In this document: positions 51,884 through 60,633 of the stretch, piece by piece
How positions within the stretch are numbered: the first letter of the stretch is position 1
How the letters are laid out: every line of letters begins with the position of its first letter
DNA from: an uncultured Verrucomicrobia subdivision 3 bacterium
GTDB taxonomy: Bacteria > Verrucomicrobiota > Verrucomicrobiia > Limisphaerales > DASXHY01
Assembly (NCBI GenBank): GCA_937890005.1
Contig: CALBZA010000004.1
Location: 62,001 to 126,000 of the forward strand
Direction: 5' to 3'
Length of the DNA: 64,000 nt
Made by a program: the position numbers and the translations under genes
Notes under the pieces: generated by a model
The model's input: only the letters and a program-made list of their open reading frames with translations
What the model was told of the DNA's origin: nothing
Database searches by the model: none

Positions 51884-53590
51884 ATGACGCAGACTGGGAA
51901 AAGTTCGGAAGCTGTGACCGAACTGATCCGCAAGAAGCTGAGCACTCTTCCTCACAAGCCGGGCGTTTACCTTCACAAGGACCGCTTCGGCACGGTTATT
52001 TATGTCGGGAAAGCGCGCGATCTTCGTAAACGGGTGAGCCAGTATTTCCATCCGTCGCGCCGCATGGGCTGGGATCTCAAGTTTCGTGCGCTCGTCGATG
52101 CCATTCACGACTTTGATTTTCACGTCGTTCGCAGCGAACCGGAGGCGCTCCTGCTCGAAAGTCGTCTCATCAAGGAATTTCACCCGCGCTACAACGTCAG
52201 TTTTCGCGACGACAAAAATTACCTGATGCTGAAAGTGAACCTGAACGATCCGATCCCGCGGTTCACGCTCACACGGATCAAGCAGGAGGACGGTGCACGC
52301 TACTTCGGGCCATTCCCCAACTCCGGCGCGCTTCGCAGCACACTGGCTTTGGTGCGTCGGCAATATCATCTGCGCGGCTGCCGCCCGCTCACGCCGACCG
52401 AGCGCGACTACCGGCACTGTCTCTACGCACACCTGAAATACTGCACGGCGCCATGCATCGCGAACGTCTCACGCGAGCAGTATCTGGAACAGGTCACCGC
52501 CGCATGCGACTTCCTCGCCGGCCAATGTCAGGAGATGCAGGGGCAGTTGGAGGAAGAAATGAAGAAGGCCGCGGCCAATCAGGAATACGAAAAGGCCGCA
52601 CAGCTGCGTGACCTGATTGCCGACCTCAAGCGCACGACACGAAAGACGGAAAAGTTCGAGCGCATTCCCTACAGCCTTCCGATCGCGATCGATCCGGAGA
52701 CAGATTTGAAGGAACTCGCGGAGGTTCTCGGCCTGCCGGCCCCGCCGGAAAAGATTGAGGGCTTCGACATATCAAACATCAGCGGCACGTTTGCCGTCGC
52801 CTCGATGGTTCGCTTCAAGAACGGTCGTCCCGACCGCGCGAACTACCGGCGGTTCAAGATCAAATCAGTCGAAGGCCAGAACGATTTTGCGTCGATGGCG
52901 GAAGTTGTCCGCCGGCGTTACACCCGGTTGCTCAATGAAGCCAAAGGTCAAAAACCTGAATCAAAAGACCAAAGTCTGAACGCCAAAGAAGAGGGCGGCG
53001 AACCGATTCCCCAGGCATTGCAGGAGCTGGTGGACGATGTCAGCGCTGCGGCGAAGGGACGCAAACTGAAAAATGTGGAAGCGGACGCTTCAGCGGCGGC
53101 CGTGCAGGAACATCGGGCGCCGGGAGATCTTTCTTCGCAACGTTCCAATCTTCCCGATCTGATTCTGATCGATGGCGGAAAGGGGCAGCTGGGAATGGCG
53201 GTCGCCGAATTGAAAAAGCTTGGTCTCGAAAGAATTCCGGTCATTGGTCTGGCGAAGGAGTTCGAGGAAATTTATCGCCCGGGCGAAAGCGAGCCTTTGC
53301 GCCTTTCGCACGACACTGGCGCGCTGAAACTGCTTCAGCGCGTCCGCGACGAATCACATCGCTTCGCCAACACTTACAACGCGCAACTGCGGCTCAAGCG
53401 CATTTCGGAAAGCATCCTCGACGAGTTCCCAAACATCGGCGAACGGCGCAAAGCAGCGTTGCTGAAAAAATTCGGTTCGGTTCAGCGGATTCGCATGGCC
53501 ACGGAAGAGCAGATTGCAGAAGTGCCCGGGTTCGGCGGGAAAGCGGCCGCTGAATTGAAGGCGTTCCTGCTCGCACGGACAGAAGGCTGA
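51884..53590 (+). CDS. uvrC: Excinuclease ABC subunit C
   Basis: A 568-residue nucleotide-excision-repair nuclease. The GIY-YIG domain (KPGVYLHKDRFGTVIYVGKA) makes the 3' incision. A UVR motif (about 225-250: NQEYEKAAQLRDLIADLK) binds UvrB. The RNase H-like domain (EGFDISNISG, LILIDGGKGQLGMAV) makes the 5' incision, and C-terminal helix-hairpin-helix motifs (KKFGSVQRIRM, PGFGGKAAAEL) bind DNA. Between RRRYTRLLNEA and NLPDLILIDG there is an extra, low-complexity segment of about 70 residues (352-420) not found in ordinary UvrC. It interrupts the nuclease domain but the frame is kept. Confidence 0.92.
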   Translation: MTQTGKSSEAVTELIRKKLSTLPHKPGVYLHKDRFGTVIYVGKARDLRKRVSQYFHPSRRMGWDLKFRALVDAIHDFDFHVVRSEPEALLLESRLIKEFHPRYNVSFRDDKNYLMLKVNLNDPIPRFTLTRIKQEDGARYFGPFPNSGALRSTLALVRRQYHLRGCRPLTPTERDYRHCLYAHLKYCTAPCIANVSREQYLEQVTAACDFLAGQCQEMQGQLEEEMKKAAANQEYEKAAQLRDLIADLKRTTRKTEKFERIPYSLPIAIDPETDLKELAEVLGLPAPPEKIEGFDISNISGTFAVASMVRFKNGRPDRANYRRFKIKSVEGQNDFASMAEVVRRRYTRLLNEAKGQKPESKDQSLNAKEEGGEPIPQALQELVDDVSAAAKGRKLKNVEADASAAAVQEHRAPGDLSSQRSNLPDLILIDGGKGQLGMAVAELKKLGLERIPVIGLAKEFEEIYRPGESEPLRLSHDTGALKLLQRVRDESHRFANTYNAQLRLKRISESILDEFPNIGERRKAALLKKFGSVQRIRMATEEQIAEVPGFGGKAAAELKAFLLARTEG

Positions 53591-53664
53591 TCAAGCCACC
53601 TCTCCTCCGCGAACATCACGTCGATCGAAGGCTCTTCAAGCAGTTCGCGCGACACCGGGAAAGT

Positions 53665-54579
53665 TCATTCATCTCCCCAGACCGCCTTGACGTGCTGAAC
53701 GCCCGCCTGCACCTGATCGACCGGAAGCTTGGGGCTGAGTTCGAACACCTTGATGTGATCAGGCTTCACAAAAGGCTTGAGCGCTGCGTAATCGATCGTG
53801 CCGGTGCCGGGAGCGCAGTGATCGCGCCCGGGAAATTGCACGTCGTGAATATGGAATCCCGCCAGCCGATCGCTCATCGATTCCAGATGCAGCGTGTGCA
53901 TGATGAAACCCATGTTCTCCTTGATCTGCGCGTGCCCGCAGTCATGCCAGTAAACCAGATTCGGGCTCGTGATCTCGCGGAAAAGCATCCAGTAATCGCT
54001 CTCAAATGGCAGCTCTTCGAGTCCCTGACGATTCTCAATCCCGAGTTTGATTCCCGCTGCTTCAGCCGCGGGCAGGATTTTCTTCAGAGTATCCATCGTG
54101 CGCTGGAAGAACTTCTCCTTCTTCGCTTCGCGCTTCTCATCACATTCGCGGCACAGCTTTTCGTATTTCGAAGTCTCCTTTTCACCGCGCGCAACCATTT
54201 CAAGCAGCTTGTCTGTGTACGGTTTCATTTCGACGCTGCCGCTGTGGAGAACAACGAGCTGGGCTTTGACTCGCGCGGCGAACTCGATCGTCTTGAGCGT
54301 ATAGCGCTCGGCCAGTTCACGCTCGCGCGGACGTTCGTCGGAGAATTGAAAAAGGTTGGGCGCCGAATGGTTCACTCCAAGCGGCAGGGGACAGAAGTTG
54401 TGGACGCTGGAAATTTTGATTTCACCGGCATCGACGGCTTCGAGAATGCCGGGAACGAGACTGATCCGCGTGCCGTGGCTCAGCTCGGCGAATTCGAATC
54501 CCAGTTCGCGTACTTCACGCAGCATGGCGCGTCCGTCGGTGTGGCGGTGGGAATTCCAGCAGGTCGATAGCGAATACAT
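53665..54579 (-). CDS. Sugar phosphate isomerase/epimerase-like TIM barrel protein
   Basis: A 304-residue AP_endonuc_2/xylose-isomerase-like TIM barrel. Metal-binding positions are suggested by SVHNFCPLP, LGIENRQG, YWHDCGHAQIKE, GFHIHDVQFPGRDHC and KVFELSPK. The family includes sugar isomerases, epimerases and endonuclease IV; the absence of DNA-binding features points to a sugar or inositol substrate. No neighbour indicates a pathway. It is separated from rpsU by a perfect inverted repeat. Confidence 0.75.
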   Translation of the reverse strand: MYSLSTCWNSHRHTDGRAMLREVRELGFEFAELSHGTRISLVPGILEAVDAGEIKISSVHNFCPLPLGVNHSAPNLFQFSDERPRERELAERYTLKTIEFAARVKAQLVVLHSGSVEMKPYTDKLLEMVARGEKETSKYEKLCRECDEKREAKKEKFFQRTMDTLKKILPAAEAAGIKLGIENRQGLEELPFESDYWMLFREITSPNLVYWHDCGHAQIKENMGFIMHTLHLESMSDRLAGFHIHDVQFPGRDHCAPGTGTIDYAALKPFVKPDHIKVFELSPKLPVDQVQAGVQHVKAVWGDE

Positions 54580-54602
54580 GGCGATCGTTGGACCGTTAAA
54601 AT

Positions 54603-54658
54603 GTTAAACCGTTGAATCGATAAATCGGCGGAAGCGATTCACGATTCAACGGTTTAAC
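54603..54658. repeat. Perfect 17+17 bp inverted repeat
   Basis: GTTAAACCGTTGAATCG (54603-54619) is the exact reverse complement of CGATTCAACGGTTTAAC (54642-54658), with a 22-nt loop. It lies in the gap after rpsU. On the minus strand a weak T-rich tail (ACATTTTAACGG) follows, so it may act as a terminator, but its exact symmetry and text resemble the short inverted repeats in the nrt operon. Confidence 0.65.
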
Positions 54659-54674
54659 GCGCAAAAAAGTTCAA

Positions 54675-54872
54675 TTACAGGTCGGCGTAACGTGCGCTCA
54701 ACATGGCGGAGAACCGGGCGGCCTTTTCCTTGCGGCGGCGGCGTTCGCTGGGTTTCTCGAAATGCCGATGGTTGCGGACGACTTTAAGCGTGCCTTCGCG
54801 GTCGATTTTCTTTTTCAACCGGCGCAGCGCTTTTTCAACGGACTCGCCTTTTTTCAGCTTAATCTCTGTCAA
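54675..54872 (-). CDS. rpsU: 30S ribosomal protein S21
   Basis: A 65-residue basic protein of the small ribosomal subunit, needed for mRNA base pairing at the anti-SD. The conserved N-terminus (KLKKGESVEKALRRLKKKID), the REG/K turn and the Arg/Lys-rich helix (HRHFEKPSERRRRKEKAA) match bS21. Length is normal. Confidence 0.93.
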   Translation of the reverse strand: MTEIKLKKGESVEKALRRLKKKIDREGTLKVVRNHRHFEKPSERRRRKEKAARFSAMLSARYADL

Positions 54873-55063
54873 TCTAACTCACTTCCTTTCCGGAAGACAT
54901 GGAAGCAAACGCCACCGTGGCGAGCGCTCCCGCTTAGTCAGGGTTGAAAAGACTATTGGCCCGAAAAGGAAAGTCAACCGGGGATTTTTTGACAAAATTT
55001 CCGCCCTTGGTTCCGTCATTTCCCAATGTCCGTTCGAGGAAGAAGGGCAACGGGCGAGGGGAA

Positions 55064-55624
55064 TCACGAGTTGGAAGTTATTGGAGCTGAGACACCGATC
55101 TCATGCTTCAAGCAATACGCCGCGTTTTTTGCATACTTCTCCGCCCAATACTTCAGACCTTTTCGCTCCTTCGCCGTCAGCGGACGAACCACCTTGGCCG
55201 GCGCGCCCAATACCATCGACCCCGGCGGAATCACCATGCCCTGAGTCACGAGCGCCCGAGCACCAACGATCGACTGCTCGCCAATGACCGCCCCGTCGAG
55301 AATCACGGCGCCCATTCCGACCAGCACTTCGTCCTTCACCGTGCAGGCGTGAACCACGGCGGAATGACCAACAGTGACGTAGTTGCCGAGAACGCACGGG
55401 AAATCGTCAGCAAGATGAAGAACTGCGTTGTCCTGAACGTTCGTATGATGTCCGAGAACGATTTTGTTGATGTCGCCTCGAAGCACGGCGTTGTACCAGA
55501 TGCTGGAGTTTTCACCCACCGTCACGTCGCCCACCACAATTGCGCCCTGGGCGATATAAACGCCTTTTCCGAGTTTCGGGTTCTTGCGAAGAAAACGATC
55601 CAGCTGCTGCTCTAATTTTCCCAT
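55064..55624 (-). CDS. Gamma-carbonic-anhydrase family protein (left-handed beta helix)
   Basis: A 186-residue hexapeptide-repeat trimer. The left-handed beta-helix repeats (IVVGDVTVGENSSIW, VGMGAVILDGAVIGE) carry the three zinc histidines of the gamma-CA family, near His70 (DNAVLH), His87 (VTVGHSAV) and His92 (VVHACTV). YrdA/PaaY-like proteins in this family often have weak or no carbonic anhydrase activity. The gene begins 37 nt after a strong intrinsic terminator preceded by a foldable leader, so transcription attenuation is possible (see the leader feature). Confidence 0.85.
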   Translation of the reverse strand: MGKLEQQLDRFLRKNPKLGKGVYIAQGAIVVGDVTVGENSSIWYNAVLRGDINKIVLGHHTNVQDNAVLHLADDFPCVLGNYVTVGHSAVVHACTVKDEVLVGMGAVILDGAVIGEQSIVGARALVTQGMVIPPGSMVLGAPAKVVRPLTAKERKGLKYWAEKYAKNAAYCLKHEIGVSAPITSNS

Positions 55625-55660
55625 GACAGTTTGATTGCACAGGATCGCGCGGTTGGAAAC

Positions 55661-55692
55661 AAAAAACCCGCCGGTCGTGCACCGGCGGGTTT
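55661..55692 (-). terminator. Strong intrinsic terminator in the leader of the gamma-CA gene
   Basis: AAACCCGCCGGT and ACCGGCGGGTTT form a perfect 12-bp stem with a 5-nt loop. On the minus strand it is followed by a run of six T. It lies before, not after, a minus-strand gene: the gamma-CA start codon is only 37 nt further on. It is therefore either an attenuator or the end of a small RNA. Confidence 0.85.
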
Positions 55693-55808
55693 AGCTCAGT
55701 TCCTCAAACATTGCAGCCCGACAACCCAACCCGAAGCGGGCGGCAACTGATCCTTTCGACCGCAACGTTTGAAATTTATTCAAATGAAGGTGAAGATATC
55801 GCAAGCGT
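55693..55808 (-). ncRNA. Candidate structured leader RNA or small RNA
   Basis: On the minus strand, UCAAACGUUGC (55772-55762) pairs with GCAAUGUUUGA (55714-55704) in an 11-bp helix with one G-U. Inside it are short hairpins such as GGUC-GAAAG-GAUC and CCCG-CUU-CGGG. The loop sequence UCAGUU (55750-55745) can pair with AACUGA just 3' of the helix (55701-55696), a possible pseudoknot. A strong terminator follows at once. This is the layout of a riboswitch with a terminator platform or of a small RNA. It matches no riboswitch class I can recognise by eye. The start point of the transcript is unknown. Confidence 0.45.
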
Positions 55809-56738
55809 ATGACGAGAAAGCCAACGCAGAAGTCGCCGGCCGCCCGCAAGCGGCTGCCGCGCTCATTCAAGGAGCTGACGCCGTCCAAGCATTTCAATCC
55901 GCGCACTTTTTTTCATGAGATGGTGTGGAAGGCATTGCTGACGCGGCGGACAGGGGAACACCGCATTCCTTCGTTTCCCAAACTCAACCACGGCCAGGCC
56001 GCCATCACCTGGATCGGGCACGCCTCGTTTCTGATTCAATTCAACGATCTGAACATTCTCGTCGATCCCAACTTCGCCAACTGGCTGTTTCTCCTGAAAC
56101 GCATCAAGCGATCCGGCCTTCGCATCGAGGATTTGCCGCCGATCGATCTCGTCCTTCTGACCCATGCGCACTTCGATCACTTCCACAAACCAAGTCTCCG
56201 GCGTCTGCCACACCCGAAAATCGGCGTCATGCCGTGGGGCGTGGGCGATCTCGCGATGGACCTCGGATTCGAGCGGGTGATCGAGCTCGAATGGTGGGAG
56301 AGTTTTTCGCACAAGGATTGGAAGGTGACGATGACTCCGAGCAAGCACTGGGGAGCACGCACGTTGCGGGATGATCACCGCGGTTATGGCGGTTTCATCC
56401 TCGAACATCAGGGACGCCGAATTTATCACGCAGGCGACAGCGCCTATTCACATTGCTTCAAAGAGATTGGTCGTCGCATGTCGCCTGAGATTGCCTTGCT
56501 GCCGATTGGCGCTTACTACCCGGAAACGTTCCGACGCGTTCACATGGGACCGGATCAGGCAGTGAAGGCTTTCAAGGATCTCCGCTCGCAATGCCTCGTG
56601 CCGATGCATTACGGAACGTTCCGTCTGTCGTTTGAAGACATGGAGGAACCACCGCGCTGGCTGCTTCAGCTCGCCGAAGAACATGGCATTGCTTCCAAGA
56701 TTCGAATTCTGGAAGAGGGGATTCCCACGGTTTTCTAA
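55809..56738 (+). CDS. MBL-fold metallohydrolase (UlaG/NAPE-PLD-like)
   Basis: A 309-residue metallo-beta-lactamase-fold hydrolase. The zinc motif LTHAHFDHFH (H-x-H-x-D-H) and the later ligands in TPSKHWGART, HAGDSAYS and VPMHYGTF are all present. The combination AAITWIGHASFLIQ at the start of the fold and the long N-terminal arm (about 60 residues) resemble NAPE-PLD/RomA-like members. The substrate is not known. It is divergent from the gamma-CA leader with little space between. Confidence 0.82.
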   Translation: MTRKPTQKSPAARKRLPRSFKELTPSKHFNPRTFFHEMVWKALLTRRTGEHRIPSFPKLNHGQAAITWIGHASFLIQFNDLNILVDPNFANWLFLLKRIKRSGLRIEDLPPIDLVLLTHAHFDHFHKPSLRRLPHPKIGVMPWGVGDLAMDLGFERVIELEWWESFSHKDWKVTMTPSKHWGARTLRDDHRGYGGFILEHQGRRIYHAGDSAYSHCFKEIGRRMSPEIALLPIGAYYPETFRRVHMGPDQAVKAFKDLRSQCLVPMHYGTFRLSFEDMEEPPRWLLQLAEEHGIASKIRILEEGIPTVF

Positions 56739-56819
56739 CGATATTTCCTGCCGAAATCCTTGACGCCTCAAGATTTAGTGTGTTACGAATCCGCCAGCCA
56801 CAATTAGCGGTGTAGCAAT

Positions 56820-57275
56820 ATGCGATGTCCCAAGTGCGGTTGTCAGGATGACAAAGTGGTCGATTCCCGGGCGTCCCGGGAAGGAGCCACGATCCGCCGA
56901 CGCCGCGAATGCATCTCCTGCGGACACCGTTTCACCACTTACGAAGAGATCGAGCGAGAGAGCCTGATGGTTCTCAAGCGCGACGGCCGCCACGAGGAAT
57001 TCTCCAAGGACAAGCTGCTTTCGGGCATTCGGAAAGCCTGCCAGAAACGTCCGATCAGCCCGAAGATCATCGAGGATCTGGTCGAAAGAATCGTGGATGA
57101 AATCACCAACCGGTATGAGAGGGAAGTACCCGGGGAGGTGATCGGGAAACTCGTTATGGAAGGGCTGCGGCCGATTGACGAAGTTGCCTACGTGCGATTC
57201 GCGAGTGTTTACCGACGATTTCAGGAAGCAACCGACTTCGTTCATGAAGTCAAGAAACTGGAGGCTCAACAATGA
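56820..57275 (+). CDS. nrdR: Transcriptional repressor NrdR
   Basis: A 151-residue regulator of ribonucleotide reductase genes that senses ATP and dATP. The zinc ribbon uses Cys3, Cys6, Cys31 and Cys34 (MRCPKCGCQ, RECISCGHRF). The ATP-cone domain follows (about 49-139: LMVLKRDGRHEEFSKDKLL). Length is normal. It is coupled to the next gene by an ATGA overlap. Confidence 0.94.
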   Translation: MRCPKCGCQDDKVVDSRASREGATIRRRRECISCGHRFTTYEEIERESLMVLKRDGRHEEFSKDKLLSGIRKACQKRPISPKIIEDLVERIVDEITNRYEREVPGEVIGKLVMEGLRPIDEVAYVRFASVYRRFQEATDFVHEVKKLEAQQ

Positions 57276-57829
57276 TCGCCCTTGCATCCGATTGCCTGCT
57301 TTTCAAAACGCCCGAAGGCGACAGCATTCCATTTTCCGCCGAGATGATTTCCATCGAACTCATGGGAAACAGCTCGAAGGTGGTCGATGCGGAATTCGTC
57401 CGGCAGGCTTCCCAGGCTGTCTTCCATTATTTCCGCAATGAACTGCGCCGGGAAACTGTAACCGTCGCCGAATTCGCGGCGGCTCTGGAAACCGTGCTTC
57501 GCAGTTTCGGCTACCGCGTCCAGACGGAGGTCGGGACCGCGGATGAACGCCCAACCGTTGATGCCGACCTGCATCAGCTCGCCCAGGAATCCGGCAGCGG
57601 CTGTGAGCTGTTCTTTTTTCCGCGGCTTCGTGATGAGTTGCGTCTTCAACTGAAGAACGATCCGCGCATGGTGCGTTTTCACGGTTTGCGCGGTTGCGTG
57701 AAACATCTCACAGGCGCCCGCCGCTGGAGTCATCGTTGCCAGACGCTGGAAGAGAAAATTCTCCAGTTTCTGCGCGAATGTCTCAGTGCCGAAACGCCGC
57801 ATCTCGAATGCGCGCTGCTGGTGGATTGA
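57272..57829 (+). CDS. Conserved hypothetical protein after nrdR
   Basis: A 185-residue protein with no recognised domain. Its start overlaps the nrdR stop by ATGA, so translation is coupled. The middle (QAVFHYFRNELRRETVTVAE) is helical. The gene continues in register with normal codon use to 57829. Function is unknown; the coupling suggests a link to nucleotide metabolism or simply a shared transcript. Confidence 0.65.
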   Translation: MIALASDCLLFKTPEGDSIPFSAEMISIELMGNSSKVVDAEFVRQASQAVFHYFRNELRRETVTVAEFAAALETVLRSFGYRVQTEVGTADERPTVDADLHQLAQESGSGCELFFFPRLRDELRLQLKNDPRMVRFHGLRGCVKHLTGARRWSHRCQTLEEKILQFLRECLSAETPHLECALLVD

Positions 57830-57911
57830 TTCGAAGCTTCACCCGTTCGGGGGCGTAACAACCCGCTCCATTCGTTCGTCATTTCCTCCGCCGGAATCAT
57901 CCGGTTTTCGA

Positions 57912-58586
57912 ATGAACTTGTTATTGCTGATTGCCCTTCTCGTCGCCGGAACCTTTTCGTCCGCTTTCGCCGCCGGAGAATCCAATAAAGTCATTCGTGT
58001 GGCTTGCCTCGGCGACAGCATCACTTTCGGCGCCGGTGTGACCAATCGAAGCCAGAATGCATATCCTGCACAGCTGGCTCGAATCCTGGGCGAAAACTGG
58101 GAAGTCAAAAACCATGGTGTGAGCGGAACGACGCTGATGAACGCCGGTGACCGCCCGTATCAGGCAACGCCAAAGTTCAAAGCCGCCCTCGAATCGAAAC
58201 CGGACGTCGCCGTCATCGCGCTCGGAACAAACGACAGCAAGCCGCAGAACTTCGAAAGCAATCCCAACGATTTTGTTCCAAGCTACCGAAACCTGATTTC
58301 CAAACTTCGCGAAGCCAATCCTGAAATCGTAGTTTACCTGTGCCTCCCGGTTCCCCCGTTTCCCGAAAGTTATGGCATTCGCGACAGCGTCATCACGGAA
58401 AAGATCATTCCGAAAATCCGCGAAGTGGCCCTTGAGGAAAAGCTCGCGTTGATTGACCTCCACTCGGCGCTGAAAGGACGGCACGACTGTTTCCCGGATA
58501 AAATTCATCCGAATGAATCGGGCGCCCGGATCATCGCCGAAACGGTCGCCGCGGCCATCTCGAAGAACACAACACAAAAGAACTGA
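57912..58586 (+). CDS. SGNH/GDSL hydrolase, secreted
   Basis: A 224-residue esterase-fold enzyme. The signal peptide (MNLLLLIALLVAGTFSSAFA) is cleaved near FAAGE. The four SGNH blocks are present: CLGDSITFGAG (Ser), GTTLMNAG (Gly), ALGTNDSKP (Asn) and DKIHPNESG (Asp and His). It is a carbohydrate esterase or lipase-like enzyme. The start at 57912 is chosen because upstream sequence overlaps the previous gene's end. The GH43-like gene starts directly after it, suggesting polysaccharide processing. Confidence 0.86.
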   Translation: MNLLLLIALLVAGTFSSAFAAGESNKVIRVACLGDSITFGAGVTNRSQNAYPAQLARILGENWEVKNHGVSGTTLMNAGDRPYQATPKFKAALESKPDVAVIALGTNDSKPQNFESNPNDFVPSYRNLISKLREANPEIVVYLCLPVPPFPESYGIRDSVITEKIIPKIREVALEEKLALIDLHSALKGRHDCFPDKIHPNESGARIIAETVAAAISKNTTQKN

Positions 58587-58587
58587 C

Positions 58588-59580
58588 ATGAAAGGAATCG
58601 GACTCTTATCCGTCGGCCTGGCAATTGCCGGGTTGGCCGCCATCGAAGCAACAGCACAACCAGCCACAATCCGCCCGGGCGAAGTCTGGCCCGACGACCG
58701 CGGACAACACATTCAGGCGCACGGCGGTGGTATCATTCGAATCGACAAAACCTATTACTGGTTCGGCGAAGATCGCGGACGCGACAACGACCGCAGCCTG
58801 AGATATGTCGGCTGTTATTCATCCACAAATCTCGCCAACTGGACTTTTCGCAATCAGGTTCTGAAACAGGCCGACCCGGAGAATCTCGGCCGCGGTTGGG
58901 TGCTCGAACGCCCAAAAGTGTTCCACAACCCGAAGACGAAGAAGTTCGTGATGTATTTCCATCTCGACGACGGTCGCTACCAGTTTGCGCGCGTCGGCGT
59001 GGCCGTCTGCGATACGGTCGATGGCGACTATCAATACGTGAAGAGCTTCCGTCCGCTCGGCAAGGAGAGCCGCGACATCGGGCAGTTCATCGACGATGAC
59101 GGTTCCGCCTACCTGATTTTCGAGGATCGTCCGTCCCGAGGTTTCCACATCGCGAAGCTTTCGGAGGATTACATGGATGTCGAAAAGGAAGTCTGCTTCA
59201 TCCGGTCACCTCTGGAAGGCGGCGCGGTTGTTCATTACGACGGCCTCTATTACGCCCTCGGTTCCGCGCTTACCGGCTGGAATCCGAATCCGAACAAATA
59301 CGCCACCGCGAAATCACTTTCAGGCCCTTGGTCCGAGTTCAAGGATATCGCGCCCCGGGAATCGAACACCTACGGCTCGCAATCGACCATGATGATCAAA
59401 GTGGTCGGCACGAAGAAAACGTCGGTGATTTTCATGGGAGACATGTGGCGTCCGCAAACTCAGTGGGACTCGCGTTATCTCTGGATGCCATTGGAAATTG
59501 GCGATGGAAAACTCTGGCTTCCCGAACCCAAGCCCTGGACCCTGGACATTGTCACCGGCGAAACAAAAATTCTGGAGTAA
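58588..59580 (+). CDS. GH43-like five-bladed beta-propeller glycoside hydrolase, secreted
   Basis: A 330-residue secreted protein. The signal peptide (LLSVGLAIAGLAAIEATA) precedes a beta-propeller like glycoside hydrolase family 43 (HIQAHGGGIIRIDKTYYWFG, GWVLERPKVFHNPKTKKFVM, IGQFIDDDGSAYLIFEDRPS, SPLEGGAVVHYDGLYY). Acidic catalytic residues are probably in the HGGG..., RPKVFHN and EGG segments. The family cleaves arabinan, xylan or galactan. The start at 58588 is one base after the GDSL stop codon, so the two are an operon. Confidence 0.8.
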   Translation: MKGIGLLSVGLAIAGLAAIEATAQPATIRPGEVWPDDRGQHIQAHGGGIIRIDKTYYWFGEDRGRDNDRSLRYVGCYSSTNLANWTFRNQVLKQADPENLGRGWVLERPKVFHNPKTKKFVMYFHLDDGRYQFARVGVAVCDTVDGDYQYVKSFRPLGKESRDIGQFIDDDGSAYLIFEDRPSRGFHIAKLSEDYMDVEKEVCFIRSPLEGGAVVHYDGLYYALGSALTGWNPNPNKYATAKSLSGPWSEFKDIAPRESNTYGSQSTMMIKVVGTKKTSVIFMGDMWRPQTQWDSRYLWMPLEIGDGKLWLPEPKPWTLDIVTGETKILE

Positions 59581-59653
59581 CGCGGTCGATCGGTTTGCAA
59601 GCGCAGCGCAGAGGAGATGAAGTGGAAATGCATTGATCTTCTTTGCGCGTCGC

Positions 59654-60627
59654 TCAGCGGCGGATGCGATGACGCTTCACTTCGAGAGGAGTCCTGGCGC
59701 TCGGATCAAGTTTGATCGTCAGGTAACCGCCGTCCTTCAACAGTTCCACTCCAGCAAGCGAGGGGCAGAGCACCGGTTTGAACGGACGCCAATGCTTCGC
59801 CTGCGACAAGGCGCGGCTCATTTTCCGTATCGAATGGCCGAGAAACCGAATCTCCGGCATTCCCGCCAGCAGCCGGCTCTTCCAGAAAATCAATGGCGAA
59901 TGCAGATGTCCGATCACCGTCAATTCCACCTGATCCAATTTGTTTCGCACAGAATTCTCCTCCGCAAGAAATGGAAGAGCCGTCGGATCGTGGCAGAACA
60001 AAATGATTCGTCGATCGGACGGAATTGCAGCGAATCCCTTTCTGATCTCTTCCAAATGCTCGTTTCGCAGCTGCTGCCATTGATTCCATTCCTCCGGCTG
60101 CGCCTCTGCCCGCAACAACGGCAGTGTCATCAATGAAGATGTCACTCCGGCCAGCACGTAGCGCCCAACCTCGTTCGTCCAAAACGGCTGCAATTGAAGA
60201 TCGCGCATTGCCCGTTCATAGCTGGCCAGCCGCATGCCGCCATTGTTTCCAACGAAGCTGAACTTCCCGAACTCGTGATCGCCCAGGGTGGCAAGCAACC
60301 GTTCGCCAAATTTCGCCCGAAGTTTGCCATGGCATTCGCGAACGCTTTCAAATGCAGCGTCGTCGCTGATACCTACAAAAGCCGTGTCGCAGGAGTAATC
60401 CCCGTTTGCAACGACCCAATCCGCGTCATCGTTTCGATTCAGGAACTCGTCGAGCAGCCGGTTTTGACGCAATGGATGTCGAAGCCAGATGTAATACCGG
60501 TAAAATCGAAGGAGAACTTTCTTGAAGCCGTCAGGAATCGCATCGATCTCGTAATCGTCGCCGCGCGCCTGTTCTGCCGCGCAGGCATAATGCACGTCGC
60601 TCACCACCGCGATCGTGATGTGTGCAT
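59654..60627 (-). CDS. Metallophosphoesterase
   Basis: A calcineurin-like phosphoesterase of about 325 residues. The metal-binding motifs are VVSDVHYAC (D-x-H), ANGDYSCDTAF (GDxxxD), TLGDHEFGK (GN/D-H-E), ILFCHDPTAL and IGHLHSPLIF (GHxH). No signal peptide is seen. The start could be the GTG at 60631 or the ATG at 60627, both in frame-adjacent positions; the first gives MDAHITIAVVSDVH. It follows a histidine kinase stop by 2 bp and is probably cotranscribed. The substrate is unknown. Confidence 0.78.
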
Positions 60628-60633
60628 CCACGG

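Noticed and set aside
55691..55906. A 71-codon minus-strand frame before the gamma-CA gene
   Set aside because: It overlaps the structured leader and the divergent MBL gene and has no conserved features; the RNA explanation fits better.
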